Virus record (IMG/VR): IMGVR_UViG_3300003324_000427
Location: 1-63,066 of that record
Source of the DNA: a virus
DNA length: 63,066 nucleotides
Strand: one strand, 5' to 3'
The position numbers were made by a program, and so were the translations under genes. Shown one piece after another: positions 44,266 through 52,029 of the stretch. The notes beneath the pieces were generated by a model. That model saw nothing but the letters and a program-made list of their open reading frames with translations. It ran no database searches and was not told the DNA's origin. The stretch's first letter is position 1, and each line of letters opens with the position of its first letter.

Positions 44266-46438
44266 CTTGACAGATAACCTTAAATCCCTTCGCCTCAAGT
44301 TGCTTACGGTTTTCAACACCGCCTCTTGATAGGAACATTATACTTCTAAATCCTGGGAATTCATCTTTCTTAAAATCGTCAATGAATCCGTCAGTGAAGA
44401 GAACTAAGAGTTTCTTGTTCTTTTCTCGCTTCAATTTCTCATAAACAAGACGCATAGTGGTACCACCAACTTCTTTTATTGGGATATTCTTGGCGCGCCG
44501 GATGTTGTAGATGCGGTCTTCTGAGATTCGATTATGACATTGGATGATACGTGCTCTGTCAATGTCGCAGTCTCTTGAAATCTTTTCAATCTGCTGAATG
44601 AAATCGTTCCAGTCACCGCCATTGATAGAACCTGACGTATCTACACCGATTACCAAGTCGATACCCAAGTCTCTCTTCTTACCTGGGAAAGTATCATCAA
44701 GAGCACGGTGTTCACGACTCATAGTATAGTCGTGTTCAGTTGGATTGAGACAGTGTACCAATTCCTGGCAAAGTTCCCTCTTCCAGTTCTTCTTTCTGAC
44801 GTTGAACCATTCCTTTACTACGTGTCCGAAGACAGCAAGGTGCGGAATGTCATTAAGAGCAGCTTCAATTTCTTCTGGGCTGTCTGGATTATAACCAGCA
44901 CGACGGATACTGTCTCTGATAGTCTGCTTTACTTCTTCACGTGCTGCAGAGTGATGGACGTTGAACCCCTGGTGCTCTTGGCCGCCGGAACCTTTTCCGC
45001 GCTCCTTCTGTTCAGAAGGTTGGCCGTTACCTGCAGCTTTGCCCTTCTTTTTGTTCATGATTTCGTTTACTTTGTCTTTTACTTCCTGTGGCACGTTGTC
45101 CATGTCCACTGGTTTCCCGCCCTTACCGTTCTTACCGATAACGATGGTGTTGACTTTACCTTGGCCCTCACCTTGACCGGAGCCTTGCCCTTCCTTTTCA
45201 CCCTCACCGCCGTTGCCTTCACCTTCTTGATCGCCTTCGCCACCCTGACCGTCTCCATTTCCGTCATCATCGCCAGTAGCGTCAATTATTTGCCAAGTTT
45301 CGTGACCGTGGGCACCCTGATCGACTTTATCAAAGTCGGTATTAGCTTCCATGAACACCTTGTAATAGAATTCGGCGCTTTGATTTGAGAATTTGTTTCT
45401 CTTTCTAGTGAATAGATTCCAGCTATTGCCCTCTGACATGTACTTGTCAAAAAGGTGCTTCTCATGAGGAATGAATTCGTCAATTGGACTTGAAGAATTC
45501 AAGTTATATTCCTTAGCTATTTCTTCCCTTATTTCTTTGTCATTGATGATTTGCCACTTCATGATGGAGTATACGAATGTGCTCCAGAAACTTGGCGAAT
45601 CTTCTGTGATGAGAACCTTTCGGAATTCTTCTGGCCAATTCAACTGTGAGTTGATGGCGAAGTCTGCGGCGATGTTCCATACCTGTGGATTCTTATCATT
45701 TACACGTGTCAAGTGATCCCACATGACGTGCATCATTTCGTGCATAATTACGCAGTTGATTGAGTTTCTGAAATACTCACAAGTGAAGATAAGATCGCAC
45801 CACATCTTCCAACCGGTGTCTGTCCATCCGCCTTCCTCAGCGCACTTCTTCAACTCCATGTAGAATGGATGACTGATTCCGTACTTATCGAAATCCGGTT
45901 GCTTCTTAAGGTTGAAAGTTCCTTCCTTTTCAAACTTCTCAATGTTACTATCGTGCCATTCAGTTAAACGCTTAGAGTAATCTTTCTTTTCTTCGCCGTT
46001 CTTTCTCTTTGGTTGGGTGTCGAAAATTGACGATACAACGCTGAGCTTGTATATCTCAAAGGGGTTGATCATCATTTTGTAACGGTGTGCGTTACCAAGG
46101 AAGCACATTGCTGCTGGCCCTGGGAAAGTGAAGTCGTCAAGCTGCCAGAGGCGCTTAGAAAACGACTTCCAGAATGGATTGTTTTGAATGTCAATCATTA
46201 TTTCGCGGTACGAAACAACTTTGTTGTTTGACACACGTTGACTATCGTGTAGGGAATTGAATTCCTGGTAATAGATGTTGCCGTTGTAGTTTTGTAAGAT
46301 GTAACATGGGGAATAACCAAAGAATAGCGAAAGTGTTGAGTGGCTAAACTTTGGTGTTATCCCGTTGTTGAGTATGTTACTCTTGATTACTTGAACAGTT
46401 ACGTTCTTGTCGGTACTGGTATTTGCGTCAGCGGACAT
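44255..46438 (-). CDS. VWA-domain protein with zincin-like metallopeptidase domain (DUF2201-like)
   Basis: 727 residues. The N-terminal half has HEMMHVMWDH (about 233-242), an HExxH zinc site of the putative metallopeptidase domain of DUF2201-type proteins. Residues about 383-480 are a low-complexity Gly/Glu/Gln region. Residues about 590-727 form a VWA domain with the metal-ion motif DTSGSING and a later TDGF. DUF2201 proteins occur beside MoxR ATPases in bacteria, where the ATPase is thought to act on or with the VWA protein. The methyltransferase and nuclease-like genes lie between the two here. Confidence 0.9.
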   Translation of the reverse strand: MSADANTSTDKNVTVQVIKSNILNNGITPKFSHSTLSLFFGYSPCYILQNYNGNIYYQEFNSLHDSQRVSNNKVVSYREIMIDIQNNPFWKSFSKRLWQLDDFTFPGPAAMCFLGNAHRYKMMINPFEIYKLSVVSSIFDTQPKRKNGEEKKDYSKRLTEWHDSNIEKFEKEGTFNLKKQPDFDKYGISHPFYMELKKCAEEGGWTDTGWKMWCDLIFTCEYFRNSINCVIMHEMMHVMWDHLTRVNDKNPQVWNIAADFAINSQLNWPEEFRKVLITEDSPSFWSTFVYSIMKWQIINDKEIREEIAKEYNLNSSSPIDEFIPHEKHLFDKYMSEGNSWNLFTRKRNKFSNQSAEFYYKVFMEANTDFDKVDQGAHGHETWQIIDATGDDDGNGDGQGGEGDQEGEGNGGEGEKEGQGSGQGEGQGKVNTIVIGKNGKGGKPVDMDNVPQEVKDKVNEIMNKKKGKAAGNGQPSEQKERGKGSGGQEHQGFNVHHSAAREEVKQTIRDSIRRAGYNPDSPEEIEAALNDIPHLAVFGHVVKEWFNVRKKNWKRELCQELVHCLNPTEHDYTMSREHRALDDTFPGKKRDLGIDLVIGVDTSGSINGGDWNDFIQQIEKISRDCDIDRARIIQCHNRISEDRIYNIRRAKNIPIKEVGGTTMRLVYEKLKREKNKKLLVLFTDGFIDDFKKDEFPGFRSIMFLSRGGVENRKQLEAKGFKVICQDDE

Positions 46439-46455
46439 GATTTTCCCTTTCCAGT

Positions 46456-46483
46456 ATCTTACAGAGAGGAATCAGTTAATCAA
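46456..46483 (-). promoter_or_regulatory. Promoter TTGATT-16-TAAGAT
   Basis: On the minus strand TTGATT (46483-46478), 16-bp spacer, TAAGAT (46461-46456), 17 nt before the ATG at 46438; GGAAAGGG ribosome binding site. Confidence 0.5.
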
Positions 46484-46489
46484 TATCTT

Positions 46490-47098
46490 TTATTTGAGCT
46501 TCCCGTTGCTTGGGCAGCTAATTTTGACTCCATTAATCCTAAATGGGTCGTTTTCTTCCCAAAAGGTTCTCCATACTGACCCATCTGCAGCTAGCTTCAT
46601 TTCGCTTTCTTTGGCGGTAGAAGTGACATTGTGTCCAGAAGCTAATACATCATACGTGTGTGATAGTCTTCCCGGTGTAACAACTTTGAACACCGTGGTT
46701 CCGCCGGATATATTGACTAAATCACCAGTCTTGAACTTAGTCTTGATTCTATCGTTCCACATTACCTTTGGTGGTAAGTTGGGTCTAATCTTACCCATTG
46801 GACGCTTCTCTTCGATTTCACCAGTAACAGAAGAAACGTCTTCAAACGTACCAACATCGCTATCAGTAAATTCTTCTTCCTTGTCAATAGACGCTAAACT
46901 TTCAACTGGTTCAACGTTATCTTCTTCTAAGGAAACTAAGGATTCTGTATTGGTATCTAAAGCATCTTCCCATTCCTTTTCGTTCTCTTCTACTTCTGGC
47001 TCAACAGGAACGATAGGTGTTTTCATGGGTGCTGGTTCTTTCTTTTTCTCTTTTTTTACTTTTATGGTTTTTGTGGTTTTTACTTTACGCTTATTCAT
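46490..47098 (-). CDS. Hypothetical protein with acidic middle and SH3-like end
   Basis: 202 residues. Lys-rich N-terminus, an acidic low-complexity segment (about 30-100), then a folded C-terminal part starting KFKTGDLVNISGG that resembles small SH3/KOW barrels. The next gene upstream has a similar KVGDKVNL motif, suggesting related domains. The opposite strand has a long open frame here, but it lacks family signals and this strand continues the operon. The ATG overlaps the upstream gene by 8 nt. Confidence 0.65.
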   Translation of the reverse strand: MNKRKVKTTKTIKVKKEKKKEPAPMKTPIVPVEPEVEENEKEWEDALDTNTESLVSLEEDNVEPVESLASIDKEEEFTDSDVGTFEDVSSVTGEIEEKRPMGKIRPNLPPKVMWNDRIKTKFKTGDLVNISGGTTVFKVVTPGRLSHTYDVLASGHNVTSTAKESEMKLAADGSVWRTFWEENDPFRINGVKISCPSNGKLK

Positions 47099-47348
47099 TT
47101 TCGGCGTCTTTCGTTACTAGAACTTCTTCTTTAGGTATAGCTAGTTTTGGTTTAGCTTTGATTAGCTCGTCACTTGAGCAAAAACGTCTGTCACCGATTA
47201 CGTTGTTTTTAACGAAGTGAACGTTCCATTCTTTCTTCTGCTTATTGAACTTGTTATCAACATCAAGTTCTGATACTATAACTCCGTCAATGGTTGGCTG
47301 GTCCGTTAGGTTAACCTTATCGCCTACCTTGAATGATGATTTGCGCAT
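47091..47348 (-). CDS. Small SH3/KOW-like protein
   Basis: 85 residues. The first 65 look like a beta-barrel: KVGDKVNLTDQ, VIVSELDVD, WNVHFVKNN and RRFCSSDELI. The C-terminus is Lys/Glu-rich. The GDKVNL motif is like that in the following gene. The family is not certain. It is sandwiched between the CCA-adding-like gene and the 202-residue protein without gaps. Confidence 0.6.
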   Translation of the reverse strand: MRKSSFKVGDKVNLTDQPTIDGVIVSELDVDNKFNKQKKEWNVHFVKNNVIGDRRFCSSDELIKAKPKLAIPKEEVLVTKDAENE

Positions 47349-48434
47349 TTATGAGCCTCTTCTTTCCTTGTTAAGATAGATAAGTAGTTTACTCTTATCG
47401 TTATATGATGGCTCAGTTATAACTTTATTGAGAGCCAAATCAAGGAGTTTCTGCGCCTCGTTTTCCTCAATGCGGAAGGAAACTTTGATTAATTCAACGT
47501 TCAAATCTAACTCGTCATATGATACAGCGGCAGCTTTTTGGTCTTTCACGTACTTAGATAAAGTCTTGTATCCCAATGCTTTAAGTAGTCTGGTTAGGCT
47601 TTGAAGCTTGTCTTTACCGCATATGTTGAGAATCTTCCTAGCGGTAACTTCGTCTTCTTTTTCTATCTGCTTGATACAGGAAAATATTTTTATGACATTT
47701 ACTGTATCTTTCTCAGCAAAGCCAACTTTATTAACAAGGAAAAACTTCAAGTTGTTTATATCAACATTTTTGAAAATAACAGCGAAGTATTCTTCAATGT
47801 CTTTTTTATTAAGATGGTTCAAAATAGCAGTCTCTGATAGATTCTCACCAAACAATACTGACGAAACGCCAAGAGTGTTTATTATGGCTATTATCTTTCT
47901 TGTTTTCTTACTCTTAACGAAAACGTCTATTAGGAAGCGGTAGATTTCTCTTTTGTTGGAAATACTCAAAAGGTTTTCTCTTTGGAAGAACAATGTCTTC
48001 ATGAGAGAAACGCTTAATGAGAATCCGGTTTCGGCTAATAGAGTAATGGTTTCCAGTATGAGTCTAGGGTTATTAGAAATGGTACTTTCTAATTCCGGAA
48101 CAATATTGATAACACCCATAGTCAAATCTGTGAACCCATTACCAGTTGGAGTTGGTACAGCTATAAGGGAATCATTCACCTTCACGTGAATATCATCTAT
48201 AGTAAAGCGAACATCATCTTTTGGTATTTCTGAGCCATAGAAGTATGTGAAATTTATAACATGCTTCGATAGTATGTTTTCGGTTTCTTGACTTACTGGC
48301 CCCTTTACAAATACAGAAATCTTATCCGGCGAATTCTTGAGAATCAAATTCCTCAATGATTTACCAAACAAGAACAATTCGTTAGGGACATCCTTGGACA
48401 GTTGCTTTAATTCATTTAGTATAATTTCGTCCAT
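47349..48434 (-). CDS. Degenerate CCA-adding-enzyme-like protein
   Basis: 361 residues. Order and spacing match class II tRNA nucleotidyltransferases: LFLFGKSLRNLIL for GG-x-VRD-x-LLG, VRFTIDDI for RRDFTINAIA, FTDLTMGVINIV for DL-x-x-G-x-IR, and NPRLILETITLLAETGF for DPLRILRAxRxAAxLGF. The catalytic DxD aligns to Lys38 and Ser40 (PDKISVFV), so catalysis is unlikely. It may have kept tRNA binding, or be a new fold user. Start chosen at the ATG with AAGGG upstream. Confidence 0.6.
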   Translation of the reverse strand: MDEIILNELKQLSKDVPNELFLFGKSLRNLILKNSPDKISVFVKGPVSQETENILSKHVINFTYFYGSEIPKDDVRFTIDDIHVKVNDSLIAVPTPTGNGFTDLTMGVINIVPELESTISNNPRLILETITLLAETGFSLSVSLMKTLFFQRENLLSISNKREIYRFLIDVFVKSKKTRKIIAIINTLGVSSVLFGENLSETAILNHLNKKDIEEYFAVIFKNVDINNLKFFLVNKVGFAEKDTVNVIKIFSCIKQIEKEDEVTARKILNICGKDKLQSLTRLLKALGYKTLSKYVKDQKAAAVSYDELDLNVELIKVSFRIEENEAQKLLDLALNKVITEPSYNDKSKLLIYLNKERRGS

Positions 48435-48454
48435 GGTATATTCCCTTGAGACTT

Positions 48455-48679
48455 TTACTTATCTTTTACTTCAGATGAAACGTGATCGCCGCTCAAGTCA
48501 CCGAATCCTGGTGGAATTGGGCTCTTGTTTTCTAGTTCATGAACTTTATTTTCAAGTTGCTTGATGTATAGAAATGCGGATAAGCACGCTTGACTTAACG
48601 AGCCCATTTGTCCTATTTGGGCAAGACGTATGAGTTCATCTGTAGTGTAGACTTTACCGGCTGGAGTTAGTTTTGGCAT
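48455..48679 (-). CDS. Hypothetical small protein
   Basis: 74 residues from the ATG at 48679, chosen because GAGGT lies 8 nt upstream; an in-frame ATG at 48718 has no such site and would lie in the preceding gene. It has a helical middle with a coiled tendency (FLYIKQLENKVHELENK) and a Gly/Ser C-terminus. No family is recognised. Confidence 0.55.
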   Translation of the reverse strand: MPKLTPAGKVYTTDELIRLAQIGQMGSLSQACLSAFLYIKQLENKVHELENKSPIPPGFGDLSGDHVSSEVKDK

Positions 48680-48689
48680 AATTTGTACC

Positions 48690-49115
48690 TCAATAATATG
48701 TTCGTTCGTAGATATCATTATACCCGGTTAAGTTAGAACTCCAAGCGGGTCCTACACATATGGCAACTGGTTCGTCAATGATATAAGAGACGGTTTTCTT
48801 TCGTATATGGTTGTTGTTTAACAATTCAATCATCTTTTTTGTACTTGATACTTTATAGATTACCGGTTCTGATTTTCTATTTACCCACGCTTGACATTCC
48901 TGTGAAGATGTCCAAGAGAAAAACCAACTTGAAACGCAGTCTATAATTGCCACTTGTTGGAAATCTGCAGGATAGTCTTCATTTACAAACACCACAATAT
49001 GAGAAACGTCTATTTTTGGCAGTCCAGTTCTTGGATCAATGTTGTTTGGAGTGTTTTTCTGTTTCCACTGCTTCAACTTTCTTAGTATCAAGAGCCGCTT
49101 GAGAAACTTCATCAT
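48690..49115 (-). CDS. Hypothetical protein with basic N-terminus
   Basis: 141 residues. The first 25 are basic and hydrophobic (MMKFLKRLLILRKLKQWKQK). The rest is an alpha/beta domain with two Trp-rich segments (VSSWFFSWTSSQ) and C-terminal VAICVGPAW. No family is recognised. It overlaps the upstream membrane-protein gene by 80 nt; an AAAGG ribosome binding site 8 nt before the ATG supports the start. Confidence 0.6.
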   Translation of the reverse strand: MMKFLKRLLILRKLKQWKQKNTPNNIDPRTGLPKIDVSHIVVFVNEDYPADFQQVAIIDCVSSWFFSWTSSQECQAWVNRKSEPVIYKVSSTKKMIELLNNNHIRKKTVSYIIDEPVAICVGPAWSSNLTGYNDIYERTYY

Positions 49116-49308
49116 TTATGTAACCTTTGTAAAACATGAACCCAATAATCAAGACAATCGCAGCGAAGCATGTGTGAATGGCGCGTTTGATGTTCTTTAC
49201 GTCATCTCTTTGAAGTCTGGTCTCATAGAACTTCACGCCTGCAGCGGCAGTGAAATAGAGAAACAGTATACACAAAGATAATAGAATTAAAGACGTATAA
49301 AACATCAT
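49036..49308 (-). CDS. Small membrane protein
   Basis: 90 residues with two hydrophobic segments (about 4-24 and 43-62) separated by a charged loop (YETRLQRDDVKNIKR). It is likely an inner-membrane hairpin protein. It overlaps the downstream gene by 80 nt. Its start lies under an inverted repeat with an internal -10 box (49310-49338). Confidence 0.65.
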   Translation of the reverse strand: MMFYTSLILLSLCILFLYFTAAAGVKFYETRLQRDDVKNIKRAIHTCFAAIVLIIGFMFYKGYINDEVSQAALDTKKVEAVETEKHSKQH

Positions 49309-49309
49309 T

Positions 49310-49353
49310 CAGTCTCCGCTCAATATCATACGAGACTGTTAGCCAAATTTCAA
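49310..49353 (-). promoter_or_regulatory. Promoter TTGAAA-17-TATGAT within an inverted repeat
   Basis: On the minus strand TTGAAA (49353-49348), 17-bp spacer, TATGAT (49330-49325). CAGTCTC (49338-49332) and GAGACTG (49316-49310) flank the -10; the downstream arm overlaps the GGAG ribosome binding site of the gene starting at 49308. Confidence 0.55.
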
Positions 49354-49704
49354 TTATTTCTTTTCTTCTTTTTTGGCTTTCTCTAAGTCTTTCTTATCGT
49401 CATTACCTTTGAAATTACCGAACTTGAAATTGAATTCATCAGCCAATTGTTTAATCTTAGGTAATTCTTTAACGAGTGTAAGAATTCTTTTTTCTACAGG
49501 AAGAGATACCAATGAAACTGGAACGTTGCTGTGCTTCTGCTTAATATTTCCTGAGATGTGCTTATTCAGTATGAGCCAGGAAATAAAAGATTCTAAAGAA
49601 GGAATTTCAACCTTGACGACATCAAAGAATTTGTCTTCTGGTGATGAAGTCTTTTCATCAATCTTAGTCTTAGGATCGCTATACCAATCTCTGAAAGAAG
49701 CCAT
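49354..49704 (-). CDS. Hypothetical Lys-rich protein
   Basis: 116 residues. The central helices (LESFISWLILNKHISGNIK) and the basic C-terminal tail (KKDLEKAKKEEKK) stand out. No family is recognised. It is preceded by a T4-late-like TATAAATA box and an AAAGGGG ribosome binding site, so it may be expressed late despite lying in the leftward block. Confidence 0.6.
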   Translation of the reverse strand: MASFRDWYSDPKTKIDEKTSSPEDKFFDVVKVEIPSLESFISWLILNKHISGNIKQKHSNVPVSLVSLPVEKRILTLVKELPKIKQLADEFNFKFGNFKGNDDKKDLEKAKKEEKK

Positions 49705-49722
49705 GTTGTTCCCCTTTCAATC

Positions 49723-49730
49723 TATTTATA
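49723..49730 (-). promoter_or_regulatory. T4-late-like promoter TATAAATA
   Basis: TATAAATA on the minus strand, 18 nt before the ATG at 49704, with AAAGGGG between. Exact match to the T4 late core. Confidence 0.6.
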
Positions 49731-49733
49731 TTA

Positions 49734-50081
49734 CTAAGCTGAGATTTTTTGTATTAACTTTTGGTAGTTATCCCCGTTATCGTTAGCATCTACTAAAAAA
49801 TTGGCAAGATGTATGAAAGACTGCGGTAATACTTGATGAAAACGTTGCTCATCAACTTTTCTGGCTTTCATGGCGATCCACCCAGCTACCGCCAATTTTA
49901 ACATCTCTTGAGAAGTAAGCGGTTCCCGATTGAGGACTTTGAACATATTCATAGATTGGAATATGCTTAGTGCCTGGGCAGCCGGCTCTATGTGTTCTGT
50001 TTCTGACTTTGGGGGAAGAGTCGGACATAGAACCATCAACCAACCAAGGTCTTCTTTTATTTTGTCTTCAAATTTACTCAT
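49734..50081 (-). CDS. Hypothetical helical protein
   Basis: 115 residues from the ATG at 50081, which overlaps the upstream stop (ATGA); an ATG at 50090 would sit inside the upstream gene. The protein is helical (LGWLMVLCPTLPP, MLKLAVAGWIAMKARK) with no recognised family. Confidence 0.6.
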   Translation of the reverse strand: MSKFEDKIKEDLGWLMVLCPTLPPKSETEHIEPAAQALSIFQSMNMFKVLNREPLTSQEMLKLAVAGWIAMKARKVDEQRFHQVLPQSFIHLANFLVDANDNGDNYQKLIQKISA

Positions 50082-50539
50082 AAAACACACCAGCCTAATA
50101 ATAAAAATGGTATAAGTATTATACTCGCAGTTATGACGTTAGCTATGGGCGCAATAACGATGTCGTAATACGTTTCCGCTGATTCCCACGGAATGATGAA
50201 TATTTTCAATAGCTTATAAGCTTTTGGGAATTTTTCTTGAAATTTAGACAGCGTTATCTTAATGAAACTTACGCCTTTTGTGTTGTCGTCACCTTCGGCG
50301 GTAATAACAGCGGTGTACCCCAATGACGCAAACATGTTTTTAATGTCATATCTGTCTAGATTATTGACTTTCGCTTGATAATGAACTTCCGCAACTCCAT
50401 TTTTAGAAGTAATAATTTGAAGTACAGAACCATTTTTACATAAATTGATAGTTATGTCTTTAGCTGTACTCAATTCTTTTTCGTATTTTTCTACAGCTTG
50501 TTCAAGAGTTTTGATGTATATGTCTTTCTCTTCTGTCAT
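50078..50539 (-). CDS. Hypothetical protein with C-terminal membrane segment
   Basis: 153 residues. An N-terminal coiled part (TLEQAVEKYEKELSTAKD), a central alpha/beta domain (NNLDRYDIKNMFASLGYTAV) and a C-terminal hydrophobic stretch (about 131-152, ANVITASIILIPFLLLGW). It is likely tail-anchored in the membrane. No family is recognised. Confidence 0.65.
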   Translation of the reverse strand: MTEEKDIYIKTLEQAVEKYEKELSTAKDITINLCKNGSVLQIITSKNGVAEVHYQAKVNNLDRYDIKNMFASLGYTAVITAEGDDNTKGVSFIKITLSKFQEKFPKAYKLLKIFIIPWESAETYYDIVIAPIANVITASIILIPFLLLGWCVL

Positions 50540-50781
50540 TTTGTATCTTTCTTAGGTACCGGAGCTTTGAAAGTTACGAGATATCTCTTCCCATTGAAGA
50601 ATAAGATATCGCCTTCTTTAACGGCATAAGACGGGTTACGTATAAGAACATCGTTTACCTTTATTAGTTTACGTTTGACGAAATCTTGAATTGATTTGAA
50701 TTCAAGAGTAAATTGACTACGCATCCATTCAATCAATGGCATGCTTTTTACCGAATTATCCACACTAGCGTTATTTTCCAT
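50536..50781 (-). CDS. S4-like RNA-binding domain protein
   Basis: 81 residues. Residues about 32-70 match an S4 domain: FVKRKLIKVNDVLIRNPSYAV then KEGDILFFNG, the usual helix-turn-KVN and the GD-I-x-F-x-G strand. S4 domains bind structured RNA such as tRNA or rRNA. It adjoins the radical SAM and RNA-repair genes, so an RNA role is plausible. It overlaps the downstream gene by 4 nt. Confidence 0.65.
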   Translation of the reverse strand: MENNASVDNSVKSMPLIEWMRSQFTLEFKSIQDFVKRKLIKVNDVLIRNPSYAVKEGDILFFNGKRYLVTFKAPVPKKDTK

Positions 50782-50789
50782 GTATTACC

Positions 50790-51662
50790 TCAAAGAAGGA
50801 CTGAGCCTTTGAATTGCCAGTCTGTATATAATTCTCCATTTGGGAAGAAGATAAGTTGCCTGGCGGTTTCTTCTTCTGGATTTCTTGTCAAGCAATTGCT
50901 CAAGCAAAGGTTTTGTCCGTTCAAATCGTAAACTTGGGCCCCGTGGACAAGATTTTGGATAAGGGTGCCGTGTCTGCGGACATAGTTAATGATATCATCT
51001 TTTTGGTGTACCTTTAGGAAGTGTTTCTTCGTCCATTCTGATACTTCCGAATCTTCTGACTTATCTGGTGCGTTTACTGGACGCCACGAAATTTGACGGA
51101 CATTGTTATCCTTGGCGAACTTCATAAGGTTTAGTATCTTTTCTGAGCTATCAATATAACCGTCAAGGCCAACGCACGTCAAGCGTACATTTATACCGCT
51201 ATTTTGAATCTTCTTTATGACTGCTGGTAAGTCAAAATACTTCTCTGCTTTCGGCATATAAGTTTGACGATTAATCTCTGGTTCATAGTGAACTACGGAA
51301 ATTAGAATAGTAGTCATTCCAAGTAGATACCACTGTGATAGCATAGTGTCAGTTACTAAATCTTTTGCTATCATAGTTCCGTTAGTCTGCAGCTCAATGA
51401 ACGGAAAATCAAATTTATTCAGATGTGCGAGGTAATCTGATATTTGTTGTGGGTGAAGAGTTGGTTCGCCTTTACCGGTGATAATAACAGTGTTTGTACC
51501 TGACCGATATGCGAGATTAGCAGCTTTCATAAAATTGCGGACGTTTATGGGGGTAATCTTACGTTCTACGCCATCAAATCCGGTTTGTCTACTAACGCAG
51601 AATGGGCACGATGCGTTACAAATTTCAGAACCACTCACAATGCTAAAAGTCTGGTATTTCAT
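50790..51662 (-). CDS. Radical SAM protein
   Basis: 290 residues. The N-terminal motif Cys15-x3-Cys19-x2-Cys22 (CNASCPFC) binds the 4Fe-4S cluster that splits SAM. TGKGEPTLHP (about 62-71) is the SAM-binding GE motif. C-terminal Cys at about 251-256 (NLCLSNC) could bind a second cluster. Closest in style to MoaA/SPASM-type enzymes. The substrate is unknown: modified tRNA, DNA base or peptide are all possible. It sits between the S4-like and cREC-like genes. Confidence 0.85.
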   Translation of the reverse strand: MKYQTFSIVSGSEICNASCPFCVSRQTGFDGVERKITPINVRNFMKAANLAYRSGTNTVIITGKGEPTLHPQQISDYLAHLNKFDFPFIELQTNGTMIAKDLVTDTMLSQWYLLGMTTILISVVHYEPEINRQTYMPKAEKYFDLPAVIKKIQNSGINVRLTCVGLDGYIDSSEKILNLMKFAKDNNVRQISWRPVNAPDKSEDSEVSEWTKKHFLKVHQKDDIINYVRRHGTLIQNLVHGAQVYDLNGQNLCLSNCLTRNPEEETARQLIFFPNGELYTDWQFKGSVLL

Positions 51663-51672
51663 AGTGTCTTTC

Positions 51673-51981
51673 TTAGATTAGTTTGTCCCAAATTGCGTCA
51701 GCGTGTCTTAATGCCGAACTTATCATGTTCTTACCATATCCATCAAGTGAGTGACAGTTCCAGCCGATCCGATGTGGCATCTTCTTATCAATGGTTCTCT
51801 TTTCCATCCAACAAGCGATCATATAACCGTCGCCGTTATCTTTCATGTTACCAAGATTGTAATTGAGAGAAATGTAGTCGTATTTGCCGGTGGACAACTC
51901 GTCTATAGCGTCCCAAGCAGTTTTAACCCACTTGTCAAAACCACGTGGCGCTGGTCTATCAGCATCAACCCAAAGTCTCAT
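51673..51981 (-). CDS. cREC-like receiver-domain protein (variant)
   Basis: 102 residues with the layout of the cyclic-phosphate-processing receiver domain family: an N-terminal MRLWVDADRPAP, then helix, ISLNYNLGN, and CHSLDGYGKNM. In most members I recall the strand is SLDHDLG; here both Asp are Asn (Asn40, Asn42). If that site is catalytic, this protein may be inactive or altered. The family is linked with RNA-repair genes in bacteria, and an RlaP-type gene lies nearby. Confidence 0.75.
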   Translation of the reverse strand: MRLWVDADRPAPRGFDKWVKTAWDAIDELSTGKYDYISLNYNLGNMKDNGDGYMIACWMEKRTIDKKMPHRIGWNCHSLDGYGKNMISSALRHADAIWDKLI

Positions 51982-51989
51982 TTACACCC

Positions 51990-52029
51990 TTTCGTTGTTC
52001 AGATTCTATCAACTATTACGAAAAATCAA
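51990..52029 (-). promoter_or_regulatory. Promoter TTGATT-15-TAGAAT with short inverted repeat
   Basis: On the minus strand TTGATT (52029-52024), 15-bp spacer, TAGAAT (52008-52003). TTTCGT (52023-52018) and ACGAAA (51995-51990) flank the -10 and the downstream arm overlaps the GAAAGGG ribosome binding site of the gene at 51981. Confidence 0.45.

Noticed and set aside
44708-45388. 226-residue open frame on the plus strand, opposite the VWA gene
   Set aside because: It mirrors the Gly/Glu-rich low-complexity part and VWA domain of a clearly recognisable protein; no start signal.
46407-47120. 237-residue open frame on the plus strand
   Set aside because: It lies opposite the 202- and 85-residue genes and is Ser/Phe-rich as expected for the reverse of a Lys/Glu-rich frame. 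It has no ribosome binding site, and the minus frames are coupled by overlap.
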